The notes under the pieces are model-generated. The model made no database searches and had not been told where the DNA came from. It saw only the letters and a program-made list of their open reading frames with translations. The translations under genes were made by a program, and so were the position numbers. Of a DNA stretch of 22,239 nt, positions 9,070-18,685 are shown one piece after another. Numbering within the stretch: position 1 is the first letter of the stretch; every line of letters starts with the position of its first letter. The DNA comes from Nymphaea colorata (taxonomy: Eukaryota > Streptophyta > Magnoliopsida > Nymphaeales > Nymphaeaceae). The stretch covers positions 5,001-27,239 of the forward strand of contig NW_022204626.1 of NCBI RefSeq assembly GCF_008831285.2, in the 5' to 3' direction.

Positions 9070-9236
9070 GTGTGGGCGGTAACCCACACGAGGTCCCCGC
9101 CCTAAGTCCACAAGACTTAGGGACTTTAGCTTTTGATTTTCGAGTTGGGCGCTAGGCCCGGGTTAGGTTGCGTCATCTATTTCATGTCAACGTCCAGTTT
9201 TGAAGTAGAGACCTAGCAAGGCGGGTTGTGCCTTGC
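9070..9236 (+). other. Three perfect hairpins in the U3 of LTR2
   Basis: Hairpin 1 is GTGTGGG/CCCACAC (9070-9076 with 9083-9089). Hairpin 2 is a 9-bp stem CCCTAAGTC/GACTTAGGG (9100-9108 with 9114-9122) with loop CACAA. Hairpin 3 is GCAAGGC/GCCTTGC (9216-9222 with 9230-9236) with a 7-base loop. They lie between the Gag-Pol stop and the TATA candidate and are identical in LTR3 (18445-18464, 18475-18497, 18590-18610). They could act in the 3' untranslated RNA, for example in 3' end formation or stability, or as DNA sites. Function is not known. Confidence 0.5.
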
Positions 9237-9303
9237 GCATTTTTGACATTAGAATAAGTAGCGAGCTAGGTTAACATGTAATTAGGGCTCGCATTATGTT
9301 TAG

Positions 9304-9311
9304 TATATATT
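9304..9311 (+). promoter_or_regulatory. TATA box candidate, LTR2
   Basis: TATATATT lies in the only clearly AT-rich part of the U3, about 600 bp into the LTR and about 270 bp before the splice-donor candidate. Transcription would start about 25-35 bp downstream and produce RNA reading through the PBS and gag-pol of unit 2. The LTR3 copy is at 18678-18685. LTR1 lacks this part because of the window edge. Confidence 0.55.
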
Positions 9312-10997
9312 CTGTAAACTCAATGTACAATGGATCGAAAATTAATCAGAGATTGGCATTTGGTGTGGCATCCTCTCTCTCCTCGCACGAGGCTTCTCCC
9401 CTCTCGTCTCCCACCTTGTTCAACCCGAGAACCAGGCGTCTTCTCCCCCCTCGCGTCCTCTACCCCCACGACGCTTCCGAATCCAGAAATTCCTTGAAGA
9501 GCCGCCGTCCGAGACATAGGCATAAGGAAGAAGGCATCGGCGGATCTCCACCACCGGCGGCGATCCCTCCCTTGTCACGTAAGTACCCCCTTTCGAGCTT
9601 TTTCAAAGTTCTGAAATTGGTGCCTTTGCCCTGATCACGAGGGTACTGTGAGGCCGATTCCAGCATAGGGAAGATTGAAGGCGACGGATCTACCGCCGGC
9701 TTCAATTCGACACCGAAGAGGAGACGAATTTCGATCTCTCTCTCGCTGCCCGATTGCTGCATTCTGCCTTAGAACACAGGGCGTCTTCACTCGGTTCCTC
9801 CCTCGGCATACCCGAAGAGGGGAATCAGGATTTGGGCGTTTTCTGTTCTAATCAGAAATTGCAGATCGCGTCGCGGGATTGGAATCAGACGTTTGATCCC
9901 TAGTAGGAAGTTGGCCGGATTAGAAAGACAAATCGATAAGAAAATTACAATTTCTAGCGGCCTGTTCTCCCCTTTGATCTGTCGGACCAGAGGCTCAAAA
10001 GTTAAGAAATCTCGCTCTCTGGTCGAGATCTGAAGAAAAGGAGTGATCCCCGTGAATCGCCCAGAAAAGAGCTTTCTAAATATCAAAAAGGGGCGAATTC
10101 TGTCGGCTGGATCTCGAGATAGAATCTCGCCGGAAAAATGCTTGAATCCGGCCATCGCTGCTAATTCCGGTGGTCGCCATTGATTCCGGCGTTAGGGACC
10201 GAATTGCCCTTCTTCCCTAGTGTTTTAACTAAAATTTTGAAAGGGGTATTACGGTCAATTAAGCTCCGAGCGTTAGCTCAGGCCGCCGGTGCGAATTGGA
10301 GTTTCCTCCTCCGTCGCATCTGCCATTTCCGGCAAGTCCACCTCCGTTTCATCTCAGCCTTTCATTTCGACATCTGTCCACCATCCAGCCGTTCATCTGA
10401 GCCTTTGTCCCAGCTGCTGCCATCTGTCCCGATCCAGGATCAGCTCGCAATCAGCTGCTCCACCAAATCAGGAAGCAATCCCGCAGCCGCCGCTCCCTTC
10501 CAGCTCCTCGCCATCTCCACCGTGTCAACCCTAACTCGCAAGGATCCTCACGCGTTCATCTTGACACGTGTCGCAATCCGAGCCAGCCCTCCGCCACCTC
10601 ACTCGCCACCTCACCTGCCAGCTACCCACCTTGGTCCCGCACATCGTCACTTGTCCTTCAGCCAGGCCCCGCGAGATCCCCTTTCCCTATTCCCTTGAAT
10701 CTTTCCTCCTTAGTTTTAGGAAACACCTCCACCTCGCGCCACCTTGCCTATTCTTCCTCAGCCGTTTCCTCTTTTCCCTCTTGACCTGATCCGCAGCAAT
10801 CCTCCACCGTAGATCTGGTCCACGTGTCCCCATCTCAGTCTTAGCCTCATCCGAGCTCGCACGAGAGCGCCACCTGGCCCTTCGCCCCCAATCTCCTCTC
10901 CTTCCTTGTCGCATTTCTCCCTAACTCTTAGGCGAGAATTCGAGCTCCGTTCCTAATAGCTAGCATTCTTCTAGCTCTCTCTGTCGTGTCCGTCCAC

Positions 10998-11013
10998 CTT
11001 GCCACGTGGCAAG
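10998..11013. promoter_or_regulatory. 16-bp G-box palindrome, LTR2
   Basis: This is an exact copy of the LTR1 palindrome centred on CACGTG. Other CACGTG sites in this LTR are GACACGTGTC at 10563-10572, CACGTG at 10821-10826 and TACACGTGTA at 12420-12429. Confidence 0.45.
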
Positions 11014-11025
11014 CATCGGTGCATT

Positions 11026-11480
11026 CCCTGGGTAAGACCAGCCCAGTCAACCGAACCCACTAGGCAACCTCCTGCACCGAACCCGCACCTAGGCTAAACC
11101 TCTACCGAGCCAACCTAGATCGGCATTGACCCTTAGCCTTAGTCAACTAGGTCAGCTAGTCCACCGAACCCACTTCGTTGGTAGCCTCCCTTAGCGACTC
11201 GAGCCTACCTCGAGTGACCCTTGACCTACTTGACCCGGACCCATTGACTCGGTCCATTTAGTCAACCACCTAGTTAGTTGAACCTCCCGCACTTGGTCAA
11301 CCTTGACCAGCACCATGAGCTTAGCTCGACCTTAACCTCACCATTGGACCAACCTATTAGTTAGGTCAACCCGTGACTGAACCTAAACCCTATTTGACTG
11401 AGCCTACCCTGACCCGAACCTGCTTGACTAGACCTACCACCTAGTAGAGCCCAGCCGAACCCAGCCAACCCAGCCTTAGC
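11026..11480. promoter_or_regulatory. TTGAC/GTCAA-rich degenerate block, LTR2
   Basis: Seven TTGAC cores (near 11126, 11219, 11228, 11243, 11301, 11394, 11423) and five GTCAA cores (near 11044, 11141, 11261, 11296, 11365) fall within about 450 bp, mixed with CCGAACC repeats. This density is far above chance for a pentamer, but the block is also internally repetitive. Confidence 0.35.
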
Positions 11481-12592
11481 TAGGATTAGGTTCAGCCGGC
11501 TCGCCGGCCCTTACAACGGCCCCTTCCTCTTCGTCGGCATCCCCGGCGCCCGTGGCCGAGCCACATCCGGAGTTAGGCAGGCAGGCGCTGTCGCTGTGAC
11601 AGCAGCCCCCCTCGGCAGTCCAGGCGGCCCTTCCGGCCCTGTCCGTCGTCTTCAGCGCAGCAGCAGCCCATCGGCAGCAGACGTCAGGCGACGTCGTCTG
11701 ACAGGCGGCCTCGACCAGACAGCAGACGAGCGCTCCGGCATCCTCGACGGCACGTCCGTAGCATTCGAGACAGCGTCTCCTCTCGGCGCGCGTTTGCCCC
11801 TCGGCCCAGCGAGTGTCAGAAGCGTCTTCGGCTCGACGTTAGCGCTGCCACCGCAGAATTCATCGCGGCAACAGCGCAGCGGCCCAAACGGCAGCGACCA
11901 GACTTCGGCAGTCGACCCGTCCACCAGCGTGCGGCCTACCGTCAGCACTTCAGGCAGCGTCAGTCCGAGCAGCAGGCTACGTGGAGGCACCCTCAGTCGG
12001 TCTTCCTGTTCTGTGAGCTGCAGTGCTCGGGGGCAGGTCATCACCCCGAGACCTATCCGGCTACGCCAAGGGAGATCCTTGGCCGGTATCGTCTCCTACC
12101 CCCTTGTAGCTCCGGGTGGGATTTGCTTTCAGTCTTAGGTAGCATATTAGTTTATTTCAGCATTTCTGTTTTAGCCTTGGCTTCGGCCTAGCTCCCCCGT
12201 GAGGTACCTCGAGGGCACTGTGCCCGAGACACGACCACAAGGAGCCAGACCACCTATTTACTTCTGTTGGGTGTGGTTTGCACGTTAGTGTGGTTTGCGT
12301 GGTTTGTGAGTGAGATTGAGTGTTCTCTGTATCGCTTACGAATTGTAAAGGCCTCACGACCCTGTTAGTGTTTTTGTAGTAGGCAGCCTTAGTTAGGAAA
12401 TTTTGGGACTTGGGTAACCTACACGTGTATCACCTACCTATTGGGTTTTGCGCCGGGGTCCTGTCCGGCCGGGTAGATCATTTGTGTAATTACCTAGGTT
12501 TTTCGGTTTTTAGAATAGGCCTCAAGAAGGTCCTGGGAAGTGTAGGATCGCACTGGTCGGGTTATTCTGGCCTAGACGGTGAGATCCTAACA

Positions 12593-13210
12593 ATTGGTAT
12601 CAGAGCGAATCTTGAGGAACACCGTCGGTTTGAGCACTTGGACCTACGAAGAAGCTTCATCAACGGCAGTGCAGACGGTCTTCTTTTCGGATTTCCAGAG
12701 TGTCAGTGGACTTCTTTTGGTTTTCTAGTCAGTCTATTTTCAGTTATCTAGAGCAGATTTTGGTTTTTTTGGAGTCCCCACGACTTCCGTCTTCGTACGT
12801 GTTTAAGGCTTTGCTTGCTCACTTTTAGCAAGTAGAGGGCTGTACATTCCGTACACCCGAGGGCAGCCGAGCTCCCGGTTCGTCACCGAGGCACCAGGAG
12901 GGTGCGGTGATTTAGGCTTGTAAAAGCCCGGCCGTGGGCGAAGTGGGAGTGCCGAGGCGCTTAGGAGAAGCGCGGCACTAGACGGGCCAACCCGTCTCCC
13001 TTGCCTCTAAACCGCTACCGGCAGCTAGGCAGCGGCAGCGTAGGGCAGTAGGGCAGGTCAGTCGGCAGATCAGGTCTTCGGTCAGGGATCAGCCAACAGT
13101 TTTAGGAGTCGGACAGCGACTTCTCGCTTGAGAGTGGCAGCGTCAGTTTTTTGGATTTTAGCTAGGATTCTTTCTTCGGTAGTCTTTGACATAAAATGCC
13201 CTAAACAATT
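12593..13210 (+). other. Untranslated leader of unit 2
   Basis: Equivalent of the unit 1 leader; no gene seen. The hairpins are kept: 12814-12832, 12841-12855 (TGTAC/GTACA, where unit 1 has a G-U pair in the same stem), 12883-12910, 12915-12928 (GUAA loop) and 12948-12979 (same arms, loop changed). In base content it is closer to the third leader at 21960-22239 than to the unit 1 leader. Confidence 0.5.
12595..12606 (+). other. Primer binding site of unit 2, initiator tRNA-Met
   Basis: TGGTATCAGAGC lies two bases after the TAACA end of LTR2. It is identical to the unit 1 site. Confidence 0.95.
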
Positions 13211-16200
13211 ATGGGCAATCAAAGAAGCAGTTCAATCCCGACGAGCCTGTCCTTGAGGAGCCCCTCAACGATCAACCTGAGGAAGCTCCAAGCACACAAG
13301 CGGGACCAGTTCCCAACTATGCAATGGGCAGAATTTTGAACATTGAAAAAGAGCTGTTGCAAATGAGAAATGATATGAACAAATCCGATCAAGTCCGCAA
13401 ACGAGAATTGGAAAGACAAAACCGAGAGCGGCAAAATGAGATGGATGAAATTCGCGGTCTTTTGAAGCAGTTAGCGGCCAACCAGAACCCAGGAGGGGAA
13501 AGGACCACTCAGGGTCCGAACAAAGGCAAAGGTGTGTTAGGTGCCCCTACCTACCCCACCGATACTGAGATAGACCCGAACAATCTCTCGCACATCGGAA
13601 CAAGTACGGAAGGGGGCAGACTTTTACATATGGGTCCCCCGCAGAGCGACAGCCCATTGAGCCCACTAGCGAATATTATAGAACGCCAAGAGTGCAAAGG
13701 TTCGCTAGCAGCAGAATGAATCGCACCTATTACGATTCAGAAGGGGAACAGGACGAATCTCCTCTACGTCCTAGAAGAGCGCAACGTCAGCTTCAAGAAG
13801 AGAGGCGAACTCCCACCGTTCGTTATGAGTTTCCCAAATTCAATGGGGAGCACTTACGGGAGTGGCTATTCATGGCCGAGAGGTACTTCTTGTGCCATCG
13901 TGTACCCCAAGACGAGTGGATTGAAATTGCCACTGCGAACATGACAGGAGAGGCCACAACCCATTATTTGTGGTTCGATCACAAAACGGCAGATCCAACT
14001 TGGGAGAAGTACAAGGCGAGTCTCCAATTACAGTTCGGAGATTCAACATTCATCGATTATGATGAGGACCTCAAGAATCTGGTCCAATCCTCAACCGTTG
14101 CAGCCTACCAACGTCAATTTGAGAGGTTGGCTAGCATGGTCCAGTGGCCAGAGAAGGCCCTCATCGGAGCGTTCAAAGGCGGCCTCAAAAGCGAAGTGAA
14201 GAGAGAATTGAAAATTCACCGCTTCAACAGGCTAGAAGAATGTTTTGCCATGGCCCGTCTCTATGAGGAGCAAATAGAGGAGAAGAGAGCCGAGAAAAGG
14301 CTCATAAGATGGACAAGCAGAGGAGGAGACCTTCCTACTCCTCTGGTTCTCGATTTAGAGGGAAGGAACCAACTCCCTTCCGAAGAGGGAGGATTATCGG
14401 CCACCCCAAGGCCCAAACCCAGGGCAAGGCCGAAAACCACCAACGCGTTACCTCACGCCAAAGCAGATTGAAGAATTCAGACGTAAAGGTCTATGCTACA
14501 GATGTGAGGGAAAGTGGGACAAGAACCATCAGTGCCCAACGTATTACAGGGTACAGGTGGTAAGCGATGACGAGTCAGTTCGTGTAGCGATTCGTCTACT
14601 ACGCCGTATGAGACCAGCTCGTCCTCATCAGATGAGGAATAGTTATCAAGAGGCGAGCTAAACAAGCCGAGAAAAAGAAAGAAGTCCGATGGAAGAGACT
14701 CCCGCCAAAGAAGAAAAGCCAACCGAGGCAGAGTCTCTGCATTCAATGCAAGATCCCAACAAACCCAACTCATTCAGGGTATCTGGGAGGATAAACGGAC
14801 ATAAGGTCTTAATTCTGCTTGATAATGGAGCAACCAAGAACTTCCTAACTGAGGAAGCAGCACGAAGATGCAACATCTCCTTAGAATCAAGCCACCCCCA
14901 AACATAATCGTGGGAGGGGGTATGAGGTTAAAGTGCCATAACGAAGGGAAAGGCATAGAAGTAGTGATCAAGAGAAAACCATTCAAGATCGACTTCTTAG
15001 TCATTCCTTTGGATGGAGTGACCTTATTCTCGGGATGCCATGGTTTTTCGCGCTTGGCATCATATCATGGGATGTGAAGAACTTCAGCATGACCTTCACT
15101 CCCGACGGCGACGAAGAGCCCATGACGCTACAGGGCTTGACCAGCACAACTCGTCCCAAGGCTGCACTTCGGGCAATTGAACCGAGCAGCCCGCGTGTTG
15201 GGTGATGGCACTCGCTACTGATGTGCCAGAAAAAGAAGAGCAGAAAGAGATAGTGCCAGAACGAATTCAGCTGGTGCTGAATCAATATGAGGACGTCTTT
15301 GAGGAGCCAAAAGGGCTTCCACCGCAGAGATCCTACGACCATAGGATCATAATGACTCAAGGGGCAGAACCGGTTAATGTGCGCCCCTATAGGTATGGAT
15401 ATAACCAGAAGGCTGAAATCGAACGTCTGGTTAAGGAAATGTTGGAAAGCGGCATTGTGCAACCAAGTAGCAGCCCTTTCTCTTCACCGGTCCTACTTGT
15501 GAAGAAGAAAGACAATACCTGGCGCTTCTGTGTAGATTACCGCGCCCTGAATGAAGCCACCGTGAAGGATAGACATCCCATACCGGTAATTGATGAGTTA
15601 TTGGATGAACTAGCCGGAGCAACTATTTTCTCCAAGATCGACTTACGAGCCGGCTATCATCAAATTCGTATGTACAAGGATGACGTCCCCAAGACCGCTT
15701 TCAGGACGCATGACGGGCACTACGAGTTCCTCGTCATGCCATTTGGTCTAACTAACGCACCAGCAACGTTTCAGAGGTGCATGAACGACGTCTTCAGACA
15801 ATACCTCCGCGATTTCATCTTAGTTTTCTTTGATGACATCTTGATTTACAGTCAGTCTGAAGAATCACATCAGAAGCATCTCGCTATTGCCTTCAGGTAC
15901 TCAGAGATAACCAATTATACGCCAAGATGTCCAAATGCAGCTTTGGACAACCTTCTATTGGTTATCTGGGCACATAGTGTGCCAACAAGGGGTTCGGGCA
16001 GACCCCGAAAAATTAGAAGCCATGCAGAAATGGCCACTGCCTAAGGACTTGAAAGGACTCCGCGGATTCCTCGGTTTGACTGGGTACTATAGGCGTTTTA
16101 TACAAGGTTATGGTTTGATCGCACAGCCTTTGACCCAGATGCTCAAGAAAGGAGCCTTTCAGTGGTCGGATAAGGCTAGGGCAGCCTTTGAAAAGTTAAA

Positions 16201-18372
16201 ACTTGCCCTTATGTCTGCGCCCGTTCTTACACTTCCGGATTTCAACCAGCAGTTCACAATAGAGACAGACGCATGTGAGGTTGGAATTGGGGCCGTTCTC
16301 AGCCAAGGAGGCCACCCTATCGCTTATATGTCTAAGGCGCTCACAAGTAGAGCGAAGCCTCTCTCTACTTATGAGAAAGAACTACTAGCGATAGTGTTGG
16401 CAGTGGAAAAGTGGCGGCCCTACCTTATAGGGCGTAGATTCACAGTTAAGACGGACCAAAATTCTCTAAAGTACATGTTAAAGCAGAGAGTATCCACGCC
16501 TACCCAACAACGTTGGTTAGCAAAGCTGCTGGGATACGATTTTGAAATAGAGTACAAAAAGGGTCCGGAAAATACAGCGGCCGATTCTCTCTCTCGATTG
16601 ACTGAGCAGTTCATGACTCTTTCGGTAGTGGAAACTGATGTTTGGGATAGGTTAGCCCAGGAACAACAAGCAGATCAGTCCCTAAGGCTAGTCCGTGCAT
16701 CAACAGAACAACATCCAGGATCCATTCCCTTCTATACAGTCAGAGGGAATCTATTATATAGGAAGAACCGAGCAGTGGTTCCTCCAGAGTCTGGGCTTAA
16801 GCAGGAACTCCTGCGTCATTTCCATGACACCCCTGCCGCGGGTCATGAGGGGGTTTCTAAAACCCTAAGCAGAATTAAAGCCCAATTTTGGTGGCGTGGC
16901 ATGAAGGCAGAGGTACAAAGGTACATCCGGAGTTGCCTGGTATGCCAGAGGGAAAATACGAGGCCATTAGACCTCCAGGGCATTTAGTTCCCCTCCCCAT
17001 ACCAGCCAAACCATGGACCGATGTGACCATGGATTTTATTGACGCCATGCCCCGCTCTGAAGGCAAGGAAGCTGTGCTAGTGGTAGTGGACCGTCTGACC
17101 AAGTACAGCCACTTCGCTCCCTTGCCTAGGTCGTATCAAGGGCCAATGGTGGCCAGCGTGTACCAGGAGTACGTTGGAAAGCTCCACGGAATGCCACAAT
17201 CAGTCGTATGTGACAGAGATTCAATTTTCCTTAGCGCATTCTGGCAGGAGTACATGAAGCTTATGGGTACAACGCTCAAGTTTAGTACAGCCCATCACCC
17301 ACAGACAGACGGGCAGAGCGAAATCGTAAATCGATCTCTTGAGACCTATTTGAGGTGTTTTGCAGGAGAAAGGCCACAGACTTGGGTAAAATTCTTACCT
17401 TGGGCAGAGTGGTCTTACAACACCAGTTTACATTCGTCAACAGGAATGACGCCTTTTGAAGGTGTATATGGGACCCCTCCTCCAAGTATCCCTAGATATG
17501 AAGGAGGTACAGCAGGCGACGACAATGTAGACTGCGAGCTACGCACCCGTGAGGAAGTCCTTGACTCCCTCAAGCAAAACATTGCCAAAGCCCAGAACAG
17601 GATGAGACAGGTCTACAACAAAGGGCGAAAAGATCGAGAATTCGAAGTGGGTGATTACGTGTGGTTGAAGAGGTTGCCCCTCAAACAACGATCGTTAATG
17701 GGCCAACCCTATTCTAAGCTACTACCGAGGTATTATGGACCGTTTCCGGTATTACAAAAAGTAGGAAAGGCAGCATATCGACTGGGACTTCCGCGGGAAG
17801 CAATGGTGCACCCAGTTTTCCATATCACCAGGCTCAAGCCTCATCATGGTGATATTCCTACAGTGATCGAGCAGATACCGGAACAGGACAACTTGCCCAC
17901 TCCCTATCGTATACTTAAACATAGATATGTCCAAGACAAGGGAGAACACGGCATGAGGTATTAGTGGAATGGGAGGGACCTGACAGAGGAACCTCTTGGG
18001 AAGAGTTTGGGTCAGTGGCTCATCGCTTTCCCTCCTCTAGCGCTCGAGGACAAGCGCATTCTAGGGAGGGGGAATCTGTTACGGACCAACTTGTAGGTCC
18101 AGACCCAGACTCGGCGTGATCAGGCCGAAACCAGTCGGTCAAGACGAAAGGCCTCGGATTTGTGGACACAGGCGCTAAGGCAGCACGAAGAAAGTCCAAG
18201 CGAGGCTAAGTCAGCACTCGAGCCAGTTGCAGCGGGCGGCGTGGGAGGAGCAACTAGGTCCGAAAGAGTGCTCAAACCAGGTGGAACTCAAGACGTTCTA
18301 GAACCTATTGCGAGGCTCACCGAGCTTGATCAGGTTAATCCGAGCGTGAGTCCAAATTCCCCGAACGCTTGA
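13211..18372 (+). pseudogene. gag-pol: Gag-Pol of unit 2, broken by many single-base deletions
   Basis: Compared with the intact unit 1 frame, this copy has one-base losses near 13217 (codon 3-4), 13642, 14294, 14391, 14576, 14639, 14687, 14903, 15020, 15180, 15890, 15968, 16955 and 17933, and a one-base gain near 18109 in the LTR-encoded tail. I saw no premature stop caused by a substitution. Longer open pieces remain: Gag (13692-14296), RT (15202-15890), RNase H plus the integrase zinc region (15968-16955) and the integrase core (16955-17933). As written, the breaks hit Gag, the zinc-knuckle region, protease, RT, integrase and chromodomain, so it cannot make a full polyprotein. Substitutions in the RT region are mostly silent, and 16856-18125 has none. 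Some breaks may therefore be assembly errors rather than decay. Confidence 0.9.
18063..18074 (+). other. Polypurine tract of unit 2
   Basis: AGGGAGGGGGAA, identical to the unit 1 tract, ends two bases before the TGTTACGG start of LTR3. Confidence 0.93.
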
Positions 18373-18677
18373 GCCTATCTAAAGCCGAGAGGCTTAGGTT
18401 CAGGTCTGAGTCAATCGGACTTGACCCGTGCTCGAAATTCCGAAGTGTGGGCGGTAACCCACACGAGGTCCCCGCCCTAAGTCCACAAGACTTAGGGACT
18501 TTAGCTTTTGATTTCGAGTTGGGCGCTAGGCCCGGGTTAGGTTGCGTCATCTATTTCATGTCAACGTCCAGTTTTGAAGTAGAGACCTAGCAAGGCGGGT
18601 TGTGCCTTGCGCATTTTTGACATTAGAATAAGTAGCGAGCTAGGTTAACATGTAATTAGGGCTCGCATTATGTTTAG

Positions 18678-18685
18678 TATATATT
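18678..18685 (+). promoter_or_regulatory. TATA box candidate, LTR3
   Basis: TATATATT in the same AT-rich U3 context as the LTR2 site. It would drive RNA through the third internal region. Confidence 0.55.

Larger units (their letters stand above)
9579..12174 (+). other. Candidate leader intron inside LTR2
   Basis: GTAAGT begins at 9579 after CAC, about 240 bp downstream of the expected transcription start. Acceptor-like AGs follow pyrimidine-rich tracts at 12159-12160 and 12173-12174. Donor and acceptors recur in LTR1 and LTR3. This is inferred from consensus only. Confidence 0.3.
8703..12592 (+). repeat. LTR2, shared by units 1 and 2 (3890 bp, full length)
   Basis: Bounded by TGTTA (8703-8707) and TAACA (12588-12592), a 5-bp terminal inverted repeat. 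A polypurine tract lies just before it and a primer binding site just after it, so it serves as 3' LTR of unit 1 and 5' LTR of unit 2. At 3.9 kb it is long for a plant Gypsy LTR. In order it holds the Gag-Pol tail, three U3 hairpins, a TATA candidate, a splice-donor candidate, CACGTG palindromes, a TTGAC/GTCAA-rich block and a GC-rich variable block. Left of about 11,705 it groups with LTR1 and right of about 11,715 with LTR3, so it appears recombinant. Confidence 0.95.

Noticed and set aside
11650-11690. CAG-type microsatellite in the LTR variable block
   Set aside because: Only a few imperfect CAG units; too short and interrupted to call.
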